DNA of 22,652 nt from Methanobrevibacter sp. (GCA_017646885.1 JAGCLR010000032.1:1-22652), one strand, 5' to 3'. Positions 8,137 through 15,847 are shown, numbered from the stretch's first letter. The notes: generated by a model from the letters alone, not told the origin. Numbers and translations are program-made.

Positions 8137-8950
8137 TTAATTTTTCTTTTACTTTTTCTTCGGAAGTGTACACTGTCATAAAACTATTTCCTAAGACGCA
8201 TAAGGTTTTATAAATATCATCAACCATATTTTCAAAATCGTGCGGTTCAAGACTGGCTTTTTGGTCAGTTCCTTCCATATTATTATCTAATGTAAAATGT
8301 CGCTCAATAATTTCAGCACCCGTTGCAACAGCAATTACGCTAGGGAAATATCCGATTTCATGTCCACTGTATCCAATTTTTAAGTCAGGATACATAAATT
8401 TTAAAGTTTTAATAAAATTTAAATCTAGCTCGCTATGATTACATGGATAAGAACTATTACAATGCATAATGCCCCAAATATCAGAAATATATTTAATAGC
8501 ATTATTCATTTCTTCGAATGTGCTCATTCCATTAGACATAAGAACGGGAATTCCTAGTTCATTAACTGCACTAATTAATTCTAAATCAGTAATACAAGCA
8601 CTTGGAATTTTAATAAATGGAATATGGTATTTAAATTTTTCCATAAATTTAACACTATCGACATCCCAAACACTCGCAGTCCAATCAATACCAATTTCAT
8701 TACAATAGTTGGCGATTTTCCAATATTCATATTCGCCAAATTCAATACGCTTTTTGTATTCAAGATACGTCATTTCTTCGCCTTTAAAAATACGAGGTTT
8801 ATTTTTTTGATCTTCTGGCACGCATTTATCTGGGTTCCTTTTCTAGAACTTAACACAGTTAGCTCCAGCATCCTTGGCGGCTTTAATCATTTGTAAAGCC
8901 AAACCCAAATCGCCATTATGATTAATTCCAATTTCAGCAATTATATACAT
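8129..8950 (-). CDS. NeuB-like nonulosonic acid (sialic acid family) synthase, amber-interrupted
   Basis: 273 aa with one TAG (codon 36, 8843-8845). The N-terminus MYIIAEIGINHNGDLGLALQ, then GANCVKF-Q-KRNPD, is the classic NeuB start in which the Gln of KFQ is near-invariant; here it is encoded by TAG. Later motifs are CNSSYPC, KIGYSGHEIG and ERHFTLDNNMEGTDQKASLE. NeuB enzymes condense phosphoenolpyruvate with an N-acyl hexosamine to make a nonulosonic acid. The length matches the TIM-barrel domain only; the usual C-terminal SAF/antifreeze-like domain (about 60-70 aa) is absent. The start overlaps the previous gene by ten bases. A standard-code call would begin at a GTG at 8821 and lose 43 residues. 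Confidence 0.9.
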
Positions 8951-9579
8951 GGAAAACTCCTATCAAATCTTACTATATCTTCTAATTCTGTGGTTGAAGC
9001 TTCAATAATAACAAGTTTTTCGCTATCTGCTCTCACTTGGTGTATCATGCCAGGCGGGATAACAATAGTCACCCCTGGTTTAACTATTTTTACTCGTCCA
9101 GCAATTATTGCAGTTCCTATACCTTCAATAATATGCCAAGTTTCGTGTTTGTGTTTATGTAATTGTTTAGAAATATTTTTTCCTTTTAATATTTCTAATC
9201 GTTTAAAAGCATAGTTATTTGTTTTAGCAAGTAAATATTCTTTTCCCCAAATCTTATCAATGGAAGCTTGCGATTCTATTTTTGGTTCCCACTGATATAT
9301 ATTTATTCCTTTATCATCAATATATTTTAATCCAGCAGGTTTTCCAAATAAAAGGTCATGATATTTTACTCCCCAAAGATTGAGTTGTTTAATAGTTATT
9401 TCATTCCAATCAATGCCAGTTTCTGTTCCACGAGCAGTAAATAATACAATTTTATATCCTTCATCATATTTTTTATTTAATTTATCAATTACTTCTTGAA
9501 TAGGTTTTGCTTGAGAGTAATCTGACTCTTGGGTACAAATAGTACCATCAATGTCAAAAATTAATGTTCCCATTTCCAT
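8941..9579 (-). CDS. HAD phosphatase - cupin fusion
   Basis: 212 aa. The N-terminal half is a short HAD phosphatase: IFDIDGTI (catalytic Asp 9 and 11) and KIVLFTARGTETG, with FGKPAGLKYIDDKGIN near the end of the fold. The C-terminal half is a cupin: LHKHKHETWHIIEGIGTA (metal-binding His/Glu) and IPPGMIHQVRA. Sitting between CMP-sugar synthetase and NeuB genes, it plausibly removes a phosphate from a sugar-9-phosphate or related intermediate, with the cupin acting as an isomerase/epimerase or binding domain. The substrate is inferred from context. The start overlaps the stop of the preceding gene by 19 bases; the ATG at 9573 is an alternative. Confidence 0.8.
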   Translation of the reverse strand: MEMGTLIFDIDGTICTQESDYSQAKPIQEVIDKLNKKYDEGYKIVLFTARGTETGIDWNEITIKQLNLWGVKYHDLLFGKPAGLKYIDDKGINIYQWEPKIESQASIDKIWGKEYLLAKTNNYAFKRLEILKGKNISKQLHKHKHETWHIIEGIGTAIIAGRVKIVKPGVTIVIPPGMIHQVRADSEKLVIIEASTTELEDIVRFDRSFPCI

Positions 9580-10217
9580 TTCGCAAACTCATATTCATGC
9601 TGTTCATCAATATCAATTGTTTCTTCTGCGGGGATCTCAAGCAAACATAAATCTTCTTTGAGCATATAACCATCTTTAATGAAATTATTTTTATTAAAGA
9701 CGTGAAAGCAATGTGCACATTGATACCAAGGAGTAATTTCTTTAGTAGTTAATCTCTTATAATCAATATAGTTTACTGCGTTGATTTCATTATCCCAGAG
9801 CCAATTTTTAAATTGTTTTACAGTAGTTCCATATTCTTTATCGCTTGCGTCAAATTCCATAATTTTTGCGACGATAGTTTCACAAGATAAAAAAATAAGA
9901 CAAGGGTTTAAAAATACTAGATAATCTTCTGGCACATCAAGCACATCTTTATAAATAAATTGTAAAGGTCCTTCTACTTCAACAGTTTCTTTTTCTCTAT
10001 ATTTAATTATAACATTTGGATATTTATTAGCGATTTCAATTAAAGGTTCATCACAAATTAAAACATATGTTGGGATATTATATGTTGTTGTAATGTATTG
10101 TAATTTTTGACAACATATATCAAACATACACGTATTACCAATTGGAAGAATTTGTTTATTTGGTAATCTATGGCTACCAAGTCGAGCTGGAACAAAAATT
10201 CCAATATTTTTTTTCAA
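9561..10217 (-). CDS. CMP-nonulosonate cytidylyltransferase-like protein (NeuA/KdsB type)
   Basis: 218 aa. FVPARLGSHRLPNKQILPIG is the nucleotide-binding signature of cytidylyltransferases that activate sialic acid or KDO. TIDIDEQHEYEFAKW at the end is the family's C-terminal motif. I chose the TTG at 10217 because a GGAGGTG site lies seven bases before it; an in-frame ATG at 10232 overlaps that site, and frames opening further upstream run through the promoter. It is the first gene of a three-gene operon with the HAD-cupin and NeuB-like genes. Together they can make and activate a nonulosonic acid for a surface glycan; the exact sugar is not readable from sequence. Confidence 0.8.
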   Translation of the reverse strand: MKKNIGIFVPARLGSHRLPNKQILPIGNTCMFDICCQKLQYITTTYNIPTYVLICDEPLIEIANKYPNVIIKYREKETVEVEGPLQFIYKDVLDVPEDYLVFLNPCLIFLSCETIVAKIMEFDASDKEYGTTVKQFKNWLWDNEINAVNYIDYKRLTTKEITPWYQCAHCFHVFNKNNFIKDGYMLKEDLCLLEIPAEETIDIDEQHEYEFAKWKWEH

Positions 10218-10239
10218 TATAAACACCTCCATTAATATT

Positions 10240-10268
10240 ATTATATCATATAAATTGGAAAAAGTCAA
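10240..10268 (-). promoter_or_regulatory. sigma70-type promoter of the nonulosonate operon
   Basis: TTGACT (10263-10268), 17 bases, TATAAT (10240-10245) on the minus strand, 23 bases before the TTG start. Confidence 0.8.
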
Positions 10269-10270
10269 CT

Positions 10271-10350
10271 GAAAAATAGTTAAACCTATTTTTCTTTTGG
10301 GATTTCGGTTTTTGCGACTGAAACCGGTCGGGCTAGATGAAAAAAGAAAA
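10271..10350. repeat. shared terminator-to-promoter element, copy 1
   Basis: An ~80-base stretch between the SLH-gene terminator and the nonulosonate promoter, recognisably similar to 21584-21661. It contains two hairpins: a 6-bp stem 306-311/321-326 (offset 10000) and a perfect 9-bp stem 10271-10279/10286-10294. The second copy keeps both in changed sequence. Function unknown. Confidence 0.6.
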
Positions 10351-10376
10351 AGGCGAAGGAAATAAATCCTTCGCCT
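10351..10376 (-). terminator. terminator of the SLH gene
   Basis: A 10-bp perfect stem (10351-10360 with 10367-10376) and 6-base loop, followed on the minus strand by TTTTTCTTTTTT. It lies ten bases after the TAA stop. Confidence 0.9.
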
Positions 10377-10385
10377 AATTTTTAT

Positions 10386-11834
10386 TTACTGCTTCTCAGG
10401 AGCAGTAGTAGGAACACTCACCAAAGAAATCTTTTCATTGGCTTCACAATGAGAGCAAGCCTTGAAAGTAATCTTTCCATCGACATGCCATACATCATCA
10501 AGGGTTTCAACCCAAGTGTCATTCTTGGAACGATCTTCATACTTGTAGCAATCCCAGCTGTGATACTCCTTATCAGTCAAGTTATAACCATAAGGATTCT
10601 CAACAATCATACAATCAATAATTTCATCGCCATCCATGTACATCACAATGTAATCATCAACATTGTAGTCATGAGCCACATCAAAGGTATACTTAATATC
10701 ATTTACCCAAATAGACTTAGTAGAAGCCTCATCGATGAAGCCGCAAACAATCTTATTGGTGATAATATAAGTGTCATCCTCAACGAAGTAAGTAATCATA
10801 GAAGTACGCTCATTGAAGTTCTTGTCATCATAAACTTCGTCAATGACGTCCTTAGGAACATTAGTCTCGTTGAATCCAGTAGCAGGAATCCAAATATCAC
10901 CCTTGTTCTCAACATAAATAGCAATCAAATCGTCTTCATCATTGAAAACACCAATAGCAGAATCGGCATTCACATACCAAGAAACATCATTGGTCTCAAC
11001 ACCATTTACGAACAAATCAACATTCTTCCAATCAAACTCGTGAACAGTTGCTCTCTTGGAATCGGTGAAGGTGTAAGAATTTTCATCCTTAACATAAATA
11101 ACGTCCTCATAAGTTTCCTTAACATTAGTTACGAAAACCTTCTTAGTCTCGTTATTCTTATAGGCAACGTAGACATGACCATCCTCATACTTAGAGGTCT
11201 TGGTGTAACCAAGAATGTCATTCAGGAAAGTCTTCTCGGTGCCGAAATGCTGACCGGCATACTCCTTAACCAGCTCAAGGTCAAAAGCATTATAAATCAT
11301 CTGAGCAGCATGAGCGCGGGTACAACCAGCATCATAATCAGTAACCTTTACATCGTCAAAAAGACCAAGCTCATGAGCAACGGCATTTACACCAATAGGC
11401 CAAGTCAAATCACCATAGCCAAGAGCGGTAAGAATAACACGAGCAGTCTGAGTGTAAGTCAACTTGTCATCTGGACCGAAGAAGCCGTTGCCATAGCCCT
11501 TCATCAGACCTGCACGATAAGCGGTGTCAACAAACTCACGTGCCCAATGAGTAACAGGAACGTCGGTGAAAACATTATCTGCGGAGTAGTGAATGTCATC
11601 ACCATAAATGGCACGAACCATCATAGTGCAGAGCTGAGCACGAGAGAGCACATCCTCTGGACCAAAATTCTTATTATCATAGCCTGCGACGAGGTTAAGA
11701 ACTTCAAGAGTTTCAATAGCTTCATAGTTCTTATGGCTCTCAGGAACATCCTTAAAATCTGCGGCAAAAGCAGAAGTTACCATGGAAAAGGACATTACAA
11801 CAGCCATAAGCATAGAAATAAACTTATTCTTCAT
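10386..11834 (-). CDS. secreted S-layer homology (SLH) domain protein
   Basis: 482 aa with a signal peptide (MKNKFISMLMAVVMSFSMVT then SAFAA, cleavage near residue 25). Three SLH domains follow: FKDVPESHKNYEAIETLEVL and NKNFGPEDVLSRAQLCTMMV; FTDVPVTHWAREFVDTAYRA and GNGFFGPDDKLTYTQTARV; and a more divergent third ending at about residue 190. The remaining ~290 residues are a beta-rich region I do not recognise, ending in a CxxC-like ACSHCEANEK. SLH domains bind pyruvylated secondary cell-wall polymer in Firmicutes. In a phage the product would be displayed on the infected host's wall. It is monocistronic with its own promoter and terminator. Confidence 0.9.
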   Translation of the reverse strand: MKNKFISMLMAVVMSFSMVTSAFAADFKDVPESHKNYEAIETLEVLNLVAGYDNKNFGPEDVLSRAQLCTMMVRAIYGDDIHYSADNVFTDVPVTHWAREFVDTAYRAGLMKGYGNGFFGPDDKLTYTQTARVILTALGYGDLTWPIGVNAVAHELGLFDDVKVTDYDAGCTRAHAAQMIYNAFDLELVKEYAGQHFGTEKTFLNDILGYTKTSKYEDGHVYVAYKNNETKKVFVTNVKETYEDVIYVKDENSYTFTDSKRATVHEFDWKNVDLFVNGVETNDVSWYVNADSAIGVFNDEDDLIAIYVENKGDIWIPATGFNETNVPKDVIDEVYDDKNFNERTSMITYFVEDDTYIITNKIVCGFIDEASTKSIWVNDIKYTFDVAHDYNVDDYIVMYMDGDEIIDCMIVENPYGYNLTDKEYHSWDCYKYEDRSKNDTWVETLDDVWHVDGKITFKACSHCEANEKISLVSVPTTAPEKQ

Positions 11835-11886
11835 TTTAATTCTCCTTTTTCTATAAAAATCACATATTGTTTTTACTTACATATAT

Positions 11887-11915
11887 ATTATACAATAATT
11901 TATTACAATTTTCAA
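11887..11915 (-). promoter_or_regulatory. sigma70-type promoter of the SLH gene
   Basis: TTGAAA (11910-11915), 17 bases, TATAAT (11887-11892) on the minus strand. The spacer differs from the other promoters of the set. Confidence 0.8.
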
Positions 11916-11935
11916 GTAAAAGTATTTAAAAAACG

Positions 11936-11961
11936 AAAATTGTAACAAAATTGTAACAATA
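11936..11961. promoter_or_regulatory. tandem near-palindromic repeat upstream of the SLH promoter
   Basis: Two direct copies of TTGTTACAATT (minus-strand reading), each nearly self-complementary (ATTGTWACAAT), about 20 bases upstream of the -35 box. A third partial match (TTGTAATAA) lies in the promoter spacer. This looks like an operator for an activator or repressor; the protein is unknown. Confidence 0.5.
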
Positions 11962-11976
11962 ATGCTGAACGCAGTC

Positions 11977-12006
11977 CAGCCCTCCCGATTGCTCTGGAGG
12001 GCTGGT
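11977..12006 (-). terminator. strong hairpin after the DUF2828/Ro60-like gene
   Basis: A 10-bp G+C-rich stem (CCAGCCCTCC pairing with GGAGGGCTGG) with a 10-base loop, shortly after the TAA at 12020. No T-run follows on the minus strand, so it may be a processed 3' end or an imperfect terminator. Confidence 0.6.
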
Positions 12007-12019
12007 ATTTATTAAACGC

Positions 12020-13567
12020 TTACTGGATGCAAGCGTAACGCTCAGTGTTGAGCTTCTCCATCATGAGGTCATATCCGGTCTTACCAGACATGATGGTCTC
12101 AAAGATGGAAGGAGACATACCGGAGACATAGCTAACGTTGCCGTTGCCAATCATAGGAATGTTATTCTGGCGAGCCTGAACATTCCAGAAGATCAGATGA
12201 GGCATATCGTAGCCGTGAGCACGCCACTTCTTAGCCATGGTCTCAAAGAGAGTCTCATTGGCTCCGCCACCACCCCAAGAACCACGATAGGCATTGGAGG
12301 TAACGCAGTGGTTGAACTCCATGTCGGAGATGATGATGAGGTTCTCAGGAATCTCGCTCTGAGAGAGATGATTCTTGACAGCCACGCTCAGCATCAGGTC
12401 GAAAGCAGCCTCCACGTTAGTAGAGCCGCCCCACTCAGCGCCGGACATACGCTGAACCTTATCACAGAAGTCCACACCCTCGATCTGAACGAACTTAGGA
12501 TTGGAGCTGAAAGTGATGAAGTTACCAGCGTAAGGGCCCTTTGCCTTCTCAGCACAGTACATGCCGAGAGAGATAGCCACGTTGATAGGAGCAGAAGCCT
12601 CGGAACCACACATAGAGCCGGAAGTATCGACAATAGCCATACCATTGAAGGTAGCGCCATTGAAGTAATCGGCCAGGTTGTCCCAGTACTTATTCACCAT
12701 GAGACGATTGGTATCGTCCATAGCCACTCCGGAGCGACGACCATACCAGCCGCCACCGTAGCCCATAATCTTCATTGCCTCGGCAACACACTCATAAGGA
12801 TACAGCGCCTTGGCGTTGACCTTCTTGGTGGTGTCCTTAGCAAAGTCAGCGTAGGATTGGACGGAGGGGTCCTGCTTCATACGCTCAATGTCATGACGAG
12901 CAAAGGCGTTCTTATAAATCATACCGGCGCGAGAAGGAATCTTGTCGAACTCAATCTCGTCCCAGCGATTCTCGGACATGAGACGCTCAACAATGTTAAT
13001 ACGCTCACGAAGCACAGACAGAGTCTTACGATACTGCTTGTGATTCATGCCGAAAGCGGCACGAGTCTTATTGGCCAGCTCACGAGACTTCTGAGAAGAA
13101 GTGTTCTCGGACTTCAGCCACTTAGCGAGCAGGGAAGGGGTCTTGCAGGTCACGTCCAGAGCCAGCTGCTCCTTCATGAATGCGAAAGCATCCTTCTCAA
13201 GAGTAGTGCCTACGAACACATACAGGTCGTCCCAACGACCGAACTCAGGCACATGGCGCAGATTGCGAGCGGCGGCAACCTTATCGGTCTGTGCCAGCCA
13301 CTTCATGCAGGTGCGGAAGAAACGACGCTCACCCTGGCCACCACGCACGTCACGGATGTAAAACAGACACTTCAGAGCATACACAGGGTTTTCCTTATAT
13401 GCCTTCTGGAACATCAGGATGACATCCTCGTCAGAACGAGTGCGATATGCGGCGCCCATAGCAAACATATCGAGCAGATCGCTCTTAGTAGTCTTATGAG
13501 TCACAGCACCATTCTCGGTACGAGTGAAGTTGGAAACATCCTGCAGACCGGAAATAAACTTGTTCAT
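12020..13567 (-). CDS. TROVE/DUF2828-like protein with von Willebrand A domain (Ro60-like)
   Basis: 515 aa. The N-terminal ~300 residues are helical-repeat-like with family signatures NGAVTHKTTKSDLLDMFAMG, KCLFYIRDVRGGQGERRFFR and LRHVPEFGRWDDLYVF. The C-terminal vWA domain has a MIDAS motif DTSGSM (about residues 317-322), with GGSTN and IISDM as the later metal-binding elements. The layout matches DUF2828 proteins and resembles Ro60, a ring that binds Y RNAs and misfolded RNA. RNA binding here is inference, but the gene lies near several large structured RNAs. The start follows GGAGAATTCACT. The gene is more G+C-rich than most of the window and has no TAG. Confidence 0.75.
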   Translation of the reverse strand: MNKFISGLQDVSNFTRTENGAVTHKTTKSDLLDMFAMGAAYRTRSDEDVILMFQKAYKENPVYALKCLFYIRDVRGGQGERRFFRTCMKWLAQTDKVAAARNLRHVPEFGRWDDLYVFVGTTLEKDAFAFMKEQLALDVTCKTPSLLAKWLKSENTSSQKSRELANKTRAAFGMNHKQYRKTLSVLRERINIVERLMSENRWDEIEFDKIPSRAGMIYKNAFARHDIERMKQDPSVQSYADFAKDTTKKVNAKALYPYECVAEAMKIMGYGGGWYGRRSGVAMDDTNRLMVNKYWDNLADYFNGATFNGMAIVDTSGSMCGSEASAPINVAISLGMYCAEKAKGPYAGNFITFSSNPKFVQIEGVDFCDKVQRMSGAEWGGSTNVEAAFDLMLSVAVKNHLSQSEIPENLIIISDMEFNHCVTSNAYRGSWGGGGANETLFETMAKKWRAHGYDMPHLIFWNVQARQNNIPMIGNGNVSYVSGMSPSIFETIMSGKTGYDLMMEKLNTERYACIQ

Positions 13568-13641
13568 AGTGAATTCTCCTTTTTCTCATTGATTTCCTCT
13601 TGGACAAGAGGATAGTAGGTATTTCTTTACCTTACATATAT

Positions 13642-13670
13642 ATTATAACATATTTTTTATAAAAAATCAA
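13642..13670 (-). promoter_or_regulatory. sigma70-type promoter of the Ro60-like gene
   Basis: TTGATT (13665-13670), 17 bases, TATAAT (13642-13647) on the minus strand. The -35 box overlaps the stop codon of the upstream nuclease-like gene. The transcribed leader holds a short palindrome (CCTCTTG/CAAGAGG) before the ribosome binding site. Confidence 0.8.
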
Positions 13671-14146
13671 AAAATTTCTGCAAGATTAAGCTGATCAAAA
13701 TATGTACGAATACCAAACTGTTCAAGATAGGGAATCTGATGTTTGGTAAATTTGGGAACATTAAAATAATCGCCGGACAGTAAATACAGATAATGAGCAT
13801 TAGCAAGACCCATACGCTTAGCACATTCCTGATAAATTGCGAGCTTATAAGGACCGGTTTGGATTTTTTCATCCACAGAACCTCCGCCGCCTTGCTGTTT
13901 CTTTTCAATAACATAAAGAGTATTATTAAAAATTACCGCTTCATCAGGCAGAAATTTCTTACCAAATAAATCTTCCATTTTTTCTCCAGTTTTAGTTTTA
14001 AACAGACTGGGAAAATCGTACTGTCGACAAAATTGAAAATTTGTTAAATCATATCCTGCCTTGGTAAGTGCTGTTTTAAGGTCAGTTTTAACCTCAAACC
14101 ACTTTCCAGTTACAGTATTTGCTCCACCAGTTCCACCAGCAATCAT
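13667..14146 (-). CDS. PD-(D/E)xK nuclease-like protein
   Basis: 159 aa. LPDEAVIFNNTLYVIEKKQQ (about 86-105) has the PD-x(n)-ExK core of restriction-type nucleases, with a predicted beta hairpin between the two acidic positions and QQGGGGSVDEK after. It follows the methyltransferase-like gene by 15 bases, so the two may be a restriction-modification-like pair or a phage self-modification set. The start ATG at 14146 lies behind AAGGAGAATG. The stop TGA overlaps the next promoter. Target specificity cannot be read. Confidence 0.65.
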   Translation of the reverse strand: MIAGGTGGANTVTGKWFEVKTDLKTALTKAGYDLTNFQFCRQYDFPSLFKTKTGEKMEDLFGKKFLPDEAVIFNNTLYVIEKKQQGGGGSVDEKIQTGPYKLAIYQECAKRMGLANAHYLYLLSGDYFNVPKFTKHQIPYLEQFGIRTYFDQLNLAEIF

Positions 14147-14161
14147 TTTTCATTCTCCTTT

Positions 14162-14704
14162 TTAATCAGTTTTTAGTTCTTCAAGAATTAAATCACGAGG
14201 AAGAAATTTCTTGCAGAGATAACAAGAACCAAAAGAAACACCTTTCTGAACTTGAGTTAAATCCTGATTGGTGTAATAATTAATTCTCTTATCAAAACCA
14301 AGGAACTGCAACCCATCTTTCATCCAAGGGAAACGAGCTTGACCCTGAAGAGAAGGAATGGGTAAAAGCATTGCATAAGGCTTATCAAGTTCATAAAGAC
14401 GCTTAAGAACATTATCTTTCTGAGAGAAAGGAGGGTTGGAAATGATTACATCATAATCCTCTTCTGGCTCATAATAAAAGAAATTCTGTCCTTCATCAAT
14501 ATGAGAATGAATTACATTAAAACCATGCTGTTTAAAAACTTTAACATATTCAGAATGCTCCATATCAAAAGGACACCAAACAGTTGCATTTGGGTTAAAT
14601 TCCTTTAGATATTTAACAATTGGTTCAACCGCATAAGTGGGAGTGTAAACTTCATCAGAAGCTTTATCAGTTTTTGCAGTCAAATAACCTTTATTAATTG
14701 GCAT
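14162..14704 (-). CDS. DNA adenine methyltransferase-like protein
   Basis: 180 aa. VIISNPPFSQKDNVLKRLYE carries the NPPF motif IV of N6-adenine methyltransferases. The upstream AdoMet-binding region is atypical: VWCPFDMEHSEYVKVFKQHG instead of a DPFxGxG motif. DEVYTPTYAVEPIVKYL at the N-terminus matches the substrate/motif X-like start of such phage enzymes. It follows tRNA-Lys and a long hairpin and precedes the nuclease-like gene. The start follows AAAGGAG. An RNA or protein substrate is possible. Confidence 0.75.
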   Translation of the reverse strand: MPINKGYLTAKTDKASDEVYTPTYAVEPIVKYLKEFNPNATVWCPFDMEHSEYVKVFKQHGFNVIHSHIDEGQNFFYYEPEEDYDVIISNPPFSQKDNVLKRLYELDKPYAMLLPIPSLQGQARFPWMKDGLQFLGFDKRINYYTNQDLTQVQKGVSFGSCYLCKKFLPRDLILEELKTD

Positions 14705-14727
14705 AAAATTCTCCTTTCATAAAAAGA

Positions 14728-14773
14728 TAAATGCCGTTTCTCGTCTGAGAAATCGGATGAACGAGAAACGGCA
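14728..14773 (-). terminator. long hairpin between tRNA-Lys and the methyltransferase gene
   Basis: A perfect 12-bp stem (GCCGTTTCTCGT pairing with ACGAGAAACGGC) around a 16-base loop. On the minus strand it is followed by ATTTATCTTTTTATG. It could terminate the tRNA transcript partially or mark a processing site before the methyltransferase message. Confidence 0.55.
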
Positions 14774-14804
14774 ATTGGACTGGAAATCAAGGGTATTACC
14801 CAAG

Positions 14805-14880
14805 TGGTGCCCCGCCCGGGGCTCGAACCCGGGACACCCGCCTTAAAAGGGCGGTGCTCTACCAACTGAGCTAGCGGAGC
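14805..14880 (-). tRNA. tRNA-Lys (UUU)
   Basis: 76 nt with full cloverleaf: acceptor GCTCCGC/GCGGGGC, D-loop AGCTCAGTTGGTAGAGC, anticodon loop CTTTTAA, T-loop TTCGAGC, discriminator A and encoded CCA. Confidence 0.97.
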
Positions 14881-15407
14881 AAATAAAAACAAGACGCTCG
14901 ACTTTTAAAATTTTCATTAATACAATAAGAAAGTTTAAAGTTGCTGGCTGCGTCTTTACTGTTTAATTTTTTGGTCTGCCGTTCTTCACTTCCAAGCATC
15001 CCGCGTCTTGGATAACCTCCTAAGAAGGCAAATCAAGGGTTAATTATTTAACAAGGCACTTAAAAACTTTTTGGCTTAATTAAAATAAATCATCTATTTT
15101 TATATGTCAAAATTGTTTGTAAGTTTTGCTGCGTGTGCCTTTCATATTTAAGAGTTGTTGCTCTATCCATCATTCACTACATTTTCATAAACCAGGCTCA
15201 TTGCGAGAGCCGCCCAATTGTATTACTTATAATGAATTTCATAGAGCCATTCGTAAAAACTAATATAATTTGATAATTATTAGTATTATAGTGACGAGTT
15301 TATCGTCATCTTTTTTGCATTAAGCAAATTTGCTGTATGGCTCTCATATTTTGGTTGCAAGTAGTTATAGCAGGAAAGGAGGGAGAGAAAAGAATGACAT
15401 CTTTTCA
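14881..15407 (-). ncRNA. large ornate structured RNA between tRNA-Gly and tRNA-Lys (ROOL/GOLLD-like candidate)
   Basis: A 527-base gap with no credible protein but many nested complementary segments: 14891-14897 with 14950-14956; 14992-14996 with 15007-15011; 15053-15059 plus 15062-15069 with 15135-15141 plus 15121-15127; 15195-15199 with 15207-15211; 15243-15250 with 15337-15344; 15292-15297 with 15303-15308; and a hairpin just after the tRNA-Gly CCA end. Size, phage origin and position among tRNAs match what is known of the ROOL and GOLLD RNA classes. I cannot confirm either class from memory of the consensus. Confidence 0.6.
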
Positions 15408-15482
15408 TGGAGCAAGTGATGGGAGTCGAACCCACGCCCATTGCTTGGAAGGCAATTGTACTAGCCGTTATACTACACCTGC
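15408..15482 (-). tRNA. tRNA-Gly (UCC)
   Basis: 75 nt: acceptor GCAGGTG/CACTTGC, anticodon loop CTTCCAA, T-loop TTCGACT, discriminator T and encoded CCA. It decodes GGA, a codon frequent in these genes. Confidence 0.96.
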
Positions 15483-15486
15483 ATTT

Positions 15487-15523
15487 GGACCGGCTTCCAT
15501 TATTTATAGTGAGGGAAGCCGCA
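15487..15523 (-). other. 7-bp hairpin upstream of tRNA-Gly
   Basis: GGCTTCC and GGAAGCC pair across a 15-base loop between the stop of the small basic protein gene and the tRNA. It may guide processing of the tRNA from the mixed mRNA/tRNA transcript. Confidence 0.45.
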
Positions 15524-15528
15524 AGCAA

Positions 15529-15822
15529 TCACTTCGCTTTAAACCATTTATACCACCTACGATACTCTTCCTCGCGGGAAGGATAGGGCTCGTATCTGTA
15601 GCCCCAGTTATGCCATACACTTACACAGTGTTTCCACCATTCTTCAAATGTTTCGCCAACTGTTTCATAGTCACAAATGTCATAATGACAAAAATTTTTC
15701 TTATAACTGTTGTGTTGTAAGTTATTAAATTTGTCTCGTCTGAATTTTCTATTAGCATAAGTTTTGAAAAACTTGTCTTTTTTATCTCCACTTCGTGGAG
15801 TCTTTTTATAAGACCTGCTCAT
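15529..15822 (-). CDS. small basic phage protein
   Basis: 97 aa, start at 15822 behind AAGGAGGT. It is strongly basic at the N-terminus (MSRSYKKTPRSGDKKDKFFK, NRKFRRDK) and rich in Trp, Tyr and Glu at the C-terminus (EEWWKHCVSVWHNWG). I recognise the MSRSYKKTP start from many gut-phage proteins of unknown function. The basic arm could bind RNA or DNA. It lies inside the tRNA/structured-RNA block, which makes an RNA-related role plausible but unproven. Confidence 0.75.
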   Translation of the reverse strand: MSRSYKKTPRSGDKKDKFFKTYANRKFRRDKFNNLQHNSYKKNFCHYDICDYETVGETFEEWWKHCVSVWHNWGYRYEPYPSREEEYRRWYKWFKAK

Positions 15823-15847
15823 TCTAAATACCTCCTTAAAAGTATTT

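Noticed and set aside
10449..11945. Long plus-strand open frame opposite the SLH gene
   Set aside because: It mirrors codon use of the SLH gene, has no ribosome binding site or recognisable domain, and covers the SLH promoter. The minus-strand protein has a signal peptide and three clear SLH domains.
12197..13615. Long plus-strand open frame opposite the Ro60-like gene
   Set aside because: Antisense shadow of a well-supported minus-strand gene with vWA motifs; no start signal.
15090..15118. Additional promoter inside the ornate RNA (TTGACA, 17 bases, TATTTT)
   Set aside because: The -35 box is perfect but the -10 box is poor, and the sequence falls in a structured RNA arm; not enough to call.
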